DNA from: Euryarchaeota archaeon UBA558
GTDB lineage: Archaea > Thermoplasmatota > Poseidoniia > Poseidoniales > Thalassarchaeaceae
Length of the DNA stretch: 64,000 nucleotides
Reading direction: 5' to 3'
Assembly: GCA_002507175.1 (NCBI GenBank)
Contig: DAZE01000012.1
Span: 62,821 to 126,820, forward strand
Notes under the pieces: generated by a model
What the model was told of the DNA's origin: nothing
Databases searched by the model: none
The model's input: the letters and a program-made list of their open reading frames with translations, nothing else
In this document: positions 42,743 to 50,236 of the stretch, in pieces
How positions within the stretch are numbered: position 1 is the stretch's first letter
Layout of the letters: the number at the start of each line of letters is the position of its first letter
Position numbers and translations under genes: made by a program

Positions 42743-44146
42743 TTAAATATATTCGTTAGGCAATAGGGTCTCCACTGCAAACAAAGGATCAGGGTCGCTG
42801 GAGTCGTGATAAGCAATTACTGAGCCACCATCAGGAAGGATGCCCATAGAGGCGAAATCGAAACGAATGTCATTTCCAGCTCCACTTGTGGAGTCGAGAT
42901 CCCCTAGGCCGAGACTGGTCCATGTGTCCGGGAGCAGCGAATCCGAGTAACCTCTGACATGCCACGAGATATCGATGTCGGGACCATCTGAGGATTGATA
43001 CCTGACATTAAGGACGAATAGATCGTGAACTCCGTTAGAGTGGAACTCCCATTCTTCCAATTCCGTAGCCTTGTCAGAGAGATCGTAGGTTTGGTTGATC
43101 CAATTATTGCCACCGTCTGTTGACACCATATGAGTCAGGGAGACACCCTCTGCTACCACACAATGGAGCGTGCCACTTGAGTCAAAAGCGCAATATTGGG
43201 ATGGCAGGGACTCGCCTTGCGACGTCACACCAGTCCACCAATTGAGTGAGGTGTCCAAGTAGGCATCGCTACCATCGATGAAATAATTTGGAAAGTAGAG
43301 CCCTCCAGATGGTACTGGAAACGCTCTCATTTCCTTGTGTGGCTTCGTGTAATCCCATTCTACGCCGAGGGGCCCAGGGAAAAGATCGACCTCGATTGAT
43401 TCCAAGTTAGAATCCCGATCTGGGAAGCTGAAATAGTCATAGTTCAATCCATCGGTCGATATTTGGCCACCCACATTTTGCACTTGATGCCAGAAGTTTG
43501 AGATGACTAAACTAGCATATAGCCCATTTCCGTATATGCCCCCATTGATCGGCCCTATCACCTCGACCTGCCAGGATCGGTCGTAGAATGGTTCTGGAGT
43601 CCTGTTGAAACACCAACTCCATTCATCATCATCAGAGTCGTAGAAGAAAGCGTAGAATTGGTCAGCCCCAGATGTAGACGGATATGGAAACCACCCCATA
43701 GCGATTAAATCACCATTGGTCGCCTGTACTATGCTGCCCTCCCCCAGCCCTTCTTGGCCCGGAATGGTGGGTTTAGGCTCCAAGCACCCAAGTTGTGAGA
43801 AAACAGATGGTTGGTATTCCTGCCATGTCCTGCCTCTGTCATCCGACCAAGTTGGATATTCTCCCCCAAAATTAAGGATCCAACCCTCTTTTGTCATGGC
43901 CAAGTAGTGCTCACAACAATTACCTCCTTCCTCATTGCCAAACACAGCCCAGTTGGACTCCCCCGCCGTTTGATTTTCGAAGGCTATGCCTACTGAGAAA
44001 TTTCGAACATCGTCTAGACCGTCTAGGGGAATCTGAACCATCCCTTGACTCCATTCGACATTGGCTTCGGTTTGGTCGGAGCCCTGTCCCATGCATCCGG
44101 ACAAAACCATTCCGGATAGAATGAGGGCCACGCTCCACTTGCTCAT
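42743..44146 (-). CDS. Secreted Asp-box (sialidase-like repeat) lipoprotein
   Basis: A 467-residue exported protein with a lipobox (LSGC at about residues 14-17) and a beta-propeller-like body. At least two Asp-box motifs are visible (SDDRGRTW, STDGGNNW), as in BNR repeats of sialidases and photosystem-stability factors. Catalytic residues of true sialidases (RIP box and Arg triad) are not recognisable, so I do not call it an enzyme. Many aromatic residues and acid clusters suggest carbohydrate or calcium binding on the surface. ATG 44146 is preferred to the GTG at 44155. The divergent promoter region next to it carries a 17-base tandem repeat. Confidence 0.75.
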   Translation of the reverse strand: MSKWSVALILSGMVLSGCMGQGSDQTEANVEWSQGMVQIPLDGLDDVRNFSVGIAFENQTAGESNWAVFGNEEGGNCCEHYLAMTKEGWILNFGGEYPTWSDDRGRTWQEYQPSVFSQLGCLEPKPTIPGQEGLGEGSIVQATNGDLIAMGWFPYPSTSGADQFYAFFYDSDDDEWSWCFNRTPEPFYDRSWQVEVIGPINGGIYGNGLYASLVISNFWHQVQNVGGQISTDGLNYDYFSFPDRDSNLESIEVDLFPGPLGVEWDYTKPHKEMRAFPVPSGGLYFPNYFIDGSDAYLDTSLNWWTGVTSQGESLPSQYCAFDSSGTLHCVVAEGVSLTHMVSTDGGNNWINQTYDLSDKATELEEWEFHSNGVHDLFVLNVRYQSSDGPDIDISWHVRGYSDSLLPDTWTSLGLGDLDSTSGAGNDIRFDFASMGILPDGGSVIAYHDSSDPDPLFAVETLLPNEYI

Positions 44147-44177
44147 TGACCACACGATCAGTTGGTATCATATGGAA

Positions 44178-44211
44178 ATTTGGTTGCTCAAATAATTTGG
44201 TTGTTCAAATA
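44178..44211. repeat. Tandem 17-bp repeat in a divergent promoter
   Basis: Two copies of ATTTGGTTGYTCAAATA, at 44178-44194 and 44195-44211, differ at one base only. Each copy is itself a weak inverted repeat, TTTG-N6-CAAA. They lie between the lipoprotein gene (ATG 44146, minus) and the lamin-tail amidohydrolase gene (ATG 44265, plus), where a regulator would bind. The spacing of 17 bases is less than two helical turns. This looks like a tandem operator. Confidence 0.45.
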
Positions 44212-44264
44212 AAAATAAAATATGTTTGAGGTGGATTGATATCCTTGTTCGAACCCATGAAGCC

Positions 44265-46841
44265 ATGAGAACAAGAGCCGCAGTGCTCGCTACGATGTTG
44301 ATACTCATTTATTCGCCAATATCATCAACAGCAGAAGAACATCAAGAGGGCATCATAATCACCGAAATCTACGTGTCCCCAAACAATGCTGATTATGGAG
44401 GAGTCGATTGGAATGGGGATGGAGAAATAGGACGTTATTCAAATCAATTTATCGAGATATACAACTCTGGAGAATCCCCCGTAGACATTGGGGGATGGTG
44501 GATCGATGATGCCGTTTCTGATGGATCGCCATCTTGCTCAATAGGATTCGAGACAGTCGTCCAACCAGGAGACTACGTCACATTCTTTCGCGCTCAAACG
44601 GGCATAGAACTTGATTACTTCGAGGGCGATGTGGTGACAATTTCAGACAGCTCACGGTCTGTGGTTGACTCCGTGGGGTACTTTGGGCCCGAAACTTGGA
44701 TGGACTCTAATTACGACATTGGAAACTCTTCGTATGGTATACCATTCGGATTGAATTCAGATGGAACATGGTCTGAAGTAGAATCCGGCCCAACCCCCGG
44801 GGGGCCGAATGGTGAACCTTGGCAGGGCACCAACCATTTGCAGGGTTCATGCTACACCGTGCGTGATGACACTCATTCGGGGTCATATGTGCTGCAAGGA
44901 AGAGTGGTCACAATGGAATCACAGGACTCCATACTTGAACAAGGGAACATTCTGGTTTCGGACGGGCTTATCACAGCAGTGTGGGAAAGCGGGGAATCTC
45001 CTCCCGAAGAAGCAATTGGAGCGCCAGTAATCCAGACAAGTGGGACAATATACCCCGGTTTTATTGATCCACACAACCACGCGAAGTACAATTTGATCCC
45101 TTTATGGGATCATGGTACCGATGGATGGGACAACAGGTACCAATGGCAATCGTATTCAGGGTATTCAGATGCAAAAGATATCGGATGTTCTATCTCAGAC
45201 CCAATGGCCATGCGATTCGCAGAATTGAGAGCTATTGTTGGTGGAAACACTGCCATTCAGGGAAGTGCAAATACAAACACGGACTCATTTGACTCGATAT
45301 TAACCAGAAACATCGAACTTTACAATTTCAACAAAGATTTCATTCACACCAAGGTCACGGAACTTGAATCTGATTACTCGGGCAACCACATAAAGACCGG
45401 CAACTCGTCTAGTTCCTTGGACGCATGGTTCCTACATCTCGCTGAAGGCATAGACGAGTCGAGCAGGGCCGAATTTGACATTCTCGTCCAGAATGAGCTC
45501 CTCGTTGGGGAAATTGTGATTGTGCACGGAACTGCCCTGACTCAACAGGAATTCTCAATGCTAGCCGAAGCGGGTGGAAGCCTAGCATGGTCTCCCACAT
45601 CGAATCTACTTCTATACGGCCAGACAACCGACATAGCCTCTGCCAAGGAGGAGGGCGTGAACATCATGATCGGCCCAGACTGGGGTCCATCTGGATCGAA
45701 AAGTTCGATGCATGAACTGAAGACAGCAGACTGGTGGAATCGAAACGTCCTTGAAAATACATTCACAGATTTTGAGTTAGTCCAAGCTATCTCGACAAAC
45801 ATCGTCGATGCAATTGGTTGGTCTGACTACACTGGAAGGATCAAGGCCGGCTTGGCGGCAGATCTTGTGGTCCTTGACACGTTCGTACAAGACCCTTACA
45901 GAAATGTGATTCTTGCAACTGACCCAGACGTCAGACTCGTAACCGTAGGGGGGCTTCCGGTCTATGGCGATGTTGACATAATGAATTTGATGACGGATGA
46001 ACCTGAGATAATTCATGGCACCGGCTTTTCTAAGGCAGTTGACATAACCTATGAGGGAGTACCCGACGCAAATCTAAATTACTCCGAGATGATGGAAAAC
46101 CTTCGGGAATGCAACGAAGGAAAACCAGTCCCGTTGGAACACCTCTTCACAATGGGGGACGAGCGTTATTTCGACGTGCTGAACCGGTCGATTACATTCC
46201 AGATGGGGAGGAACATCGACCTTTGGGGCGATTATTACGACATCACATTGGATTCGAATGGGCATAGGTCCGGGGGTTCGGTCTCCATGGCAGGGCCCTT
46301 GGATTCAAATTCCTCAAACCAAGTCGTCCCGACAGAGGATAACAATCAGGATTTTTCACTGCCTCAGATCCTTCAAACCTACGGCCCAATAAGTGCTACA
46401 GTTCCGCACCCTGTAGAAATTACAGAGGGGATACATCTAGAGGAGTGCAGATCCGATTCTTCAATCCTCGGCATCGAGGGCGTCCCAGAGGTTCCAGAGG
46501 GCAGACAACTTGTGTGCGGTTCGATCTATATCTGGACAACTCATGGAAGCGATTGTCTCGAAACTAGTTCTGGAGACTTCTGTCAACTCGAGATCTCCAG
46601 TGCAATTGCCATCCCCAGTCATTTCTGCTCTGAGAACAACTCCCCCGAAGGCGTAATTTGCAGGGATGCTTGGGCTTTCCATGTTCCTCCAGCTGAAGCA
46701 ACAGAACCTCCCGCTGCTGAGTCCATGTCAGAGGAAAATGGTATATCTGGGCCACTTTATTGGATAGCAGTGGTTGGTTTACTAGGCCTGATAATCAGCT
46801 CTGCGACGGTTGTAATCACCAGTTGGAACAAAAGGACCTAG
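44265..46841 (+). CDS. Secreted lamin-tail-domain protein fused to an amidohydrolase, membrane-anchored
   Basis: An 858-residue extracellular enzyme candidate. Order from the ATG at 44265: signal peptide (about 1-22, MRTRAAVLATMLILIYSPI); lamin-tail-like beta domain (about 28-190) with IIITEIYVSPN, FIEIYNSGESPVDIGGWWI; amidohydrolase domain (about 215-590) with FIDPHNH (HxH), a His in FLHLAEG, a His in VHGTALTQ and an Asp in IGPDWGPSG, which together give the metal site of the cytosine-deaminase/TRZ-ATZ group; a long C-terminal part with several cysteines; and a last membrane helix (WIAVVGLLGLIISSATVVI) plus KR stop-transfer. The TTG at 44226 is open too, but the ATG gives a proper signal peptide. 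A secreted amidohydrolase is uncommon, because most act in the cytoplasm. Substrate unknown. Confidence 0.82.
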   Translation: MRTRAAVLATMLILIYSPISSTAEEHQEGIIITEIYVSPNNADYGGVDWNGDGEIGRYSNQFIEIYNSGESPVDIGGWWIDDAVSDGSPSCSIGFETVVQPGDYVTFFRAQTGIELDYFEGDVVTISDSSRSVVDSVGYFGPETWMDSNYDIGNSSYGIPFGLNSDGTWSEVESGPTPGGPNGEPWQGTNHLQGSCYTVRDDTHSGSYVLQGRVVTMESQDSILEQGNILVSDGLITAVWESGESPPEEAIGAPVIQTSGTIYPGFIDPHNHAKYNLIPLWDHGTDGWDNRYQWQSYSGYSDAKDIGCSISDPMAMRFAELRAIVGGNTAIQGSANTNTDSFDSILTRNIELYNFNKDFIHTKVTELESDYSGNHIKTGNSSSSLDAWFLHLAEGIDESSRAEFDILVQNELLVGEIVIVHGTALTQQEFSMLAEAGGSLAWSPTSNLLLYGQTTDIASAKEEGVNIMIGPDWGPSGSKSSMHELKTADWWNRNVLENTFTDFELVQAISTNIVDAIGWSDYTGRIKAGLAADLVVLDTFVQDPYRNVILATDPDVRLVTVGGLPVYGDVDIMNLMTDEPEIIHGTGFSKAVDITYEGVPDANLNYSEMMENLRECNEGKPVPLEHLFTMGDERYFDVLNRSITFQMGRNIDLWGDYYDITLDSNGHRSGGSVSMAGPLDSNSSNQVVPTEDNNQDFSLPQILQTYGPISATVPHPVEITEGIHLEECRSDSSILGIEGVPEVPEGRQLVCGSIYIWTTHGSDCLETSSGDFCQLEISSAIAIPSHFCSENNSPEGVICRDAWAFHVPPAEATEPPAAESMSEENGISGPLYWIAVVGLLGLIISSATVVITSWNKRT

Positions 46842-48271
46842 ACCTCAGAATAATCCCATGTAGTACCATCGGGCGTGTCCTGAATGGATACCCCCAACCC
46901 CAACAATTGATCCCTGATGTTATCGGCTTCTGCCCAGTTCTTGGTCGATCTGGCTCTATCCCTTTTTTCGATTAATGCCTTTACTTCGTCCATAATGATG
47001 GAGATTTTCGAATCCCTTTCGGCCATCTTGTTTGCAAAGAAGTCTGAATCAGGTATGATTCCCAGTACACTCCCGGCAAACTCCAAAAGCCATCCTACAC
47101 AAGAGTTGGAGAGTGATTCATCGCCGGCCGAATTCGCACGGTTGAGTATTCTGACTACTGATTGAGTTTCCGCGATGGCAACTCTTGTATTCAGATCGTC
47201 ATTCATTCCTGATACCAATTTTTTCTCTGCCTCCGTTAGAATATCATTCCCTTCCCAGGATGCTGCTGTCGCTGGCCCGCCAGCTTCCATGATTGCGCCA
47301 ATTAACCTAGCGTGATTTTTTTTGGCGTCATCTAAGAGAACCTGATTGAAATCAATTGGTTGCCTGTATGGAGCGTTGATTAATGCATACCTCAATACTA
47401 AAGATCCCACTGCATCGATTGCTTCAGCTATCGTCCAGAAATTGCCCAACGACTTCGACATTTTTTCGCCGTCGATGTTTATCATTCCGTTGTGCATCCA
47501 ATGCCGTGCAAATGGCTTGATTCCATGGCAACATTCTGATTGGAATATTTCTGCCTCGTGATGCGGAAACATGAGGTCTGATCCTCCTCCATGAATGTCA
47601 ACCTGCTCCCCAAAATGATCGAATACCATTGCTGAGCATTCTATGTGCCAACCCGGCCTACCAGCACCATAGGGACTTTCCCACGAGGGTTCATCCGGCT
47701 TGGCGAATTTCCAGAGGGCAAAATCTCTGTGATCTCTCTTCCCGAGACCAGTCCTGGCGACTCGCCCCCCCGCGCCAGAGCGGACCATATCGAGGGTTTG
47801 GCCTGTTAACGCTCCGTATTTCTCTGGGGCGGTATCTATCTCGAAATACACCCCGTCATCGGCGACGTATGCATTGCCTTTTTCTACTAATTTCTCAATC
47901 ATTCCGATTATGCTCTCGATGCTTTCAGTAACTCGGGGGTAAGCATCGGCTTTCCGGACGTTCAACGCTTTCATGGACTCAACGTAGCTATCTATGTGTC
48001 TGTTTGAGATTTCTGTGAAGTCAACTCCCTCTTCTTTCGCTGCATCAATAATCGTATCTGATATATCAGTGAAATTTGTCACATACCTCGTATCAATCTG
48101 GTTAAAATTCAGCCATCTAACTAGCGTGTCAAACGCGATGGCCTGTCGAGCGTGACCAATGTGGCTGGGAGAATATGGTGTAATCCCGCATGCGTATATG
48201 GTGATCTCATCGCCAGAGTAAGAGACCTCTCTTTTTCGCCGTGAAGCAGTGTCATATAGCCTCAAGATCAC
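46838..48271 (-). CDS. cysS: Cysteinyl-tRNA synthetase
   Basis: Class I synthetase of 477 residues. It shows the family N-terminus LRLYDTASRRK, the first zinc ligand in YACGITPYSPSHIGHARQAI with the HIGH-type motif SHIGHAR, WHIECSAM, the zinc-binding HGGGSDLMFPHHEAE, the KMSKSLGN loop, and a C-terminal DALR-type helical domain. The start is GTG at 48271, because the first strand follows directly. The end converges with the amidohydrolase gene, with a four-base overlap. Two amidotransferase-like genes are directly upstream on the same strand. Confidence 0.95.
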   Translation of the reverse strand: MILRLYDTASRRKREVSYSGDEITIYACGITPYSPSHIGHARQAIAFDTLVRWLNFNQIDTRYVTNFTDISDTIIDAAKEEGVDFTEISNRHIDSYVESMKALNVRKADAYPRVTESIESIIGMIEKLVEKGNAYVADDGVYFEIDTAPEKYGALTGQTLDMVRSGAGGRVARTGLGKRDHRDFALWKFAKPDEPSWESPYGAGRPGWHIECSAMVFDHFGEQVDIHGGGSDLMFPHHEAEIFQSECCHGIKPFARHWMHNGMINIDGEKMSKSLGNFWTIAEAIDAVGSLVLRYALINAPYRQPIDFNQVLLDDAKKNHARLIGAIMEAGGPATAASWEGNDILTEAEKKLVSGMNDDLNTRVAIAETQSVVRILNRANSAGDESLSNSCVGWLLEFAGSVLGIIPDSDFFANKMAERDSKISIIMDEVKALIEKRDRARSTKNWAEADNIRDQLLGLGVSIQDTPDGTTWDYSEV

Positions 48272-48293
48272 AATAACCGCCTCTGGACTCCGG

Positions 48294-48989
48294 TCAAGAA
48301 CCCCTCGCTGCTCTGACCAGTGCTGAGTACATTTGGAATTGATTTATCCTCTCTGGGTGCCATTGAACCCCGTGGAAAAACCTGTGGGAGGGTTTCTCAA
48401 CTGCTTCTATCAAACCATCGTGGGAAGCCCTACCAGTGACGATTAGACTACCAGCGTTTTCAACTCCCTGATGATGTGTTGAATTCACTGAAACTTTGGG
48501 TCCCAATTCCGAGTGGACAAGAGTTCCAGGAACCAATTCAACATGATGGTCAGAAACTCCCCCATTCCACGAGCCATGTGATTCATAGCCACTAGTGTTG
48601 GGTAAATGTTGATGCATGTGGCCCCCCTCGACTACGCACATCATTTGCATACCCCTGCAGATCCCAAGGATTGGCAAATCTGATTCAATCGCTGCCTCAA
48701 TCAGCAGTTTCTCTCTTTGGTCCTGCAGTGGGTAGGTATCGAGCGTATTTGGGTCAAGTTCGGCACCGTACATTGACGGGTCAATGTCGGGACCACCTGA
48801 TATCACTAAACCGTCCAATGCGTGAATAACATCTGGCATCCCATCATCAGGAGGAAGAATCACTGGTATGCCACCGGATTGAACGATGGCGATTGAATAG
48901 GTTGCTGGCATCACGGTGGCGTCCATATCCCAAGGCCCCCACTTAGTCAGCCTAGTGGGGGCGGTGATCCCTATGATTGGACGACCCAT
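48294..48989 (-). CDS. Class I glutamine amidotransferase-like hydrolase (peptidase C26, PuuD-like), copy 1
   Basis: A 231-residue hydrolase of the gamma-glutamyl-GABA hydrolase type. The catalytic cysteine is in ILGICRGMQMM, and the histidine and glutamate in GVQWHPER. VISGGPDIDPSMYG and VNSTHHQGVEN are further landmarks of this family. Such enzymes cleave gamma-glutamyl amides formed in polyamine and related amine degradation; no gamma-glutamylpolyamine synthetase is in the window, so the substrate is uncertain. It is a tandem paralog of the next gene (48990-49034 lies between them) and stands 22 bases before cysS. Confidence 0.88.
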   Translation of the reverse strand: MGRPIIGITAPTRLTKWGPWDMDATVMPATYSIAIVQSGGIPVILPPDDGMPDVIHALDGLVISGGPDIDPSMYGAELDPNTLDTYPLQDQREKLLIEAAIESDLPILGICRGMQMMCVVEGGHMHQHLPNTSGYESHGSWNGGVSDHHVELVPGTLVHSELGPKVSVNSTHHQGVENAGSLIVTGRASHDGLIEAVEKPSHRFFHGVQWHPERINQFQMYSALVRAARGS

Positions 48990-49034
48990 ACATCCCCCTA
49001 GAGGCCAGTGCCAATGAACTAATCCCTCGTGCCG

Positions 49035-49724
49035 TCAGGATGAGTTGGAGGCGTTCACTAAGGCAGAGATCAGATCTTTCTGCCCCAAGGCCTCAGGGTG
49101 CCATTGAACGGAAATGAAGAAGTCGGATTCACTATCCTCCAAACCTTCAATCAATCCGTCCTCCGATCTTGCATTGATTGTGAGTGTCCCAGGGTCCGAG
49201 ACTCCCTGGTGATGCGCTGAATTCACAATGCAATGATCATCCAAAATCGAAGATAATGAGGTTCCACTCATGACTTCAACCACATGCTTAGACCAATTCC
49301 CGCCCCATGCTCCATGCGACTCAAATGGAGTTGTAGTCGGGAGATGTTGATACAAACTCCCTCCATGGGCGACAGCGATCAGTTGATGGCCTCTGCATAT
49401 CCCAAGAACAGGGATGTTCTTTCTCTTTGCTTCTTTTATAAGTGCAATTTCCCACTGGTCTTGAGAAAGTCGTGTATCAGTTGTCTCTGGAGCAGATTCT
49501 TGGTTGTAATTCGATGGGTCGACATCCCTCCCTCCAGCAATTATCAACCCATCCAGAGCGTCCAAGACGGAGCCCGGGTCAGTACCTTCGGACAGGATCA
49601 GTGGCGTTCCGCCACATTCCTCAATGATTGACGGGTAATTCCATGGAAGCATCACTACGTCCCGATCTTCGGACTCATAGTCTCTCTTGTTTACAGAGGA
49701 AGTTATGCCTATTCTCGGTTTCAT
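49035..49724 (-). CDS. Class I glutamine amidotransferase-like hydrolase (peptidase C26, PuuD-like), copy 2
   Basis: A 229-residue paralog of the downstream gene, with the same motifs: IIAGGRDVDPSNY, the cysteine in VLGICRGHQLIAVAHGG, VNSAHHQGVSDPG and the His-Glu pair in SVQWHPEALG. Both copies retain the Cys-His-Glu triad, so both are probably active, perhaps on different gamma-glutamyl compounds or as subunits of a heteromer. The ATG overlaps the stop of the upstream membrane gene (TGATG), which implies coupling. The two proteins look alike throughout but differ in the substrate-side loops. Confidence 0.88.
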   Translation of the reverse strand: MKPRIGITSSVNKRDYESEDRDVVMLPWNYPSIIEECGGTPLILSEGTDPGSVLDALDGLIIAGGRDVDPSNYNQESAPETTDTRLSQDQWEIALIKEAKRKNIPVLGICRGHQLIAVAHGGSLYQHLPTTTPFESHGAWGGNWSKHVVEVMSGTSLSSILDDHCIVNSAHHQGVSDPGTLTINARSEDGLIEGLEDSESDFFISVQWHPEALGQKDLISALVNASNSS

Positions 49725-50122
49725 CAGTCACCCTCGCGACTCAATCTTGCATGCCTGAACGATTTGATGCCCGCGAATAGGAATGCTATACCTAGTGTGG
49801 TTAGCAGTATGTGTGAGATGAGAACAAGTCCTGACATGTCACTGAAGCTTATTGCTAACCTAGACCCGCCTGCCAACGCCATCAAAAGTGCCACTACCAT
49901 GGAAGCATGCATGAAGTGATGTCTGTTTGTTGGGCTGTAATCAGATAATGTGCCCATGATTAGCAGGGGGGCCCCCATGAATGATGGAATCAAGGCTGTG
50001 ATCGATGGTGGGTCAGACGTTTGGGTGAGATACGAGAATACCCCCCAGACAACTAGAATGCCCCCGAAAGCTTTTGATAGGTTTGGTATTGACATTCCCC
50101 ATTGTTTGAAATCATTGGTCAT
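49724..50122 (-). CDS. Small four-helix membrane protein, unknown
   Basis: A 132-residue protein with four hydrophobic helices (about 17-33, 44-60, 70-86 and 97-117). No motif is recognised. It ends on the ATG of the PuuD-like copy 2 (one-base overlap) and follows the EtfD-like gene by 114 bases. It may be the first gene of the small hydrolase operon that ends with cysS. ATG start. Confidence 0.65.
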   Translation of the reverse strand: MTNDFKQWGMSIPNLSKAFGGILVVWGVFSYLTQTSDPPSITALIPSFMGAPLLIMGTLSDYSPTNRHHFMHASMVVALLMALAGGSRLAISFSDMSGLVLISHILLTTLGIAFLFAGIKSFRHARLSREGD

Positions 50123-50236
50123 GGTACCAGCGAGGGGCCCGCGATTTATCAGGCTCTCTGTCGGTGAAGCACTCTGATTTAGTGAGGACCCACACTAACT
50201 GGGGCAGAATGATCGATAGGTTGTTGGATTCGGATT

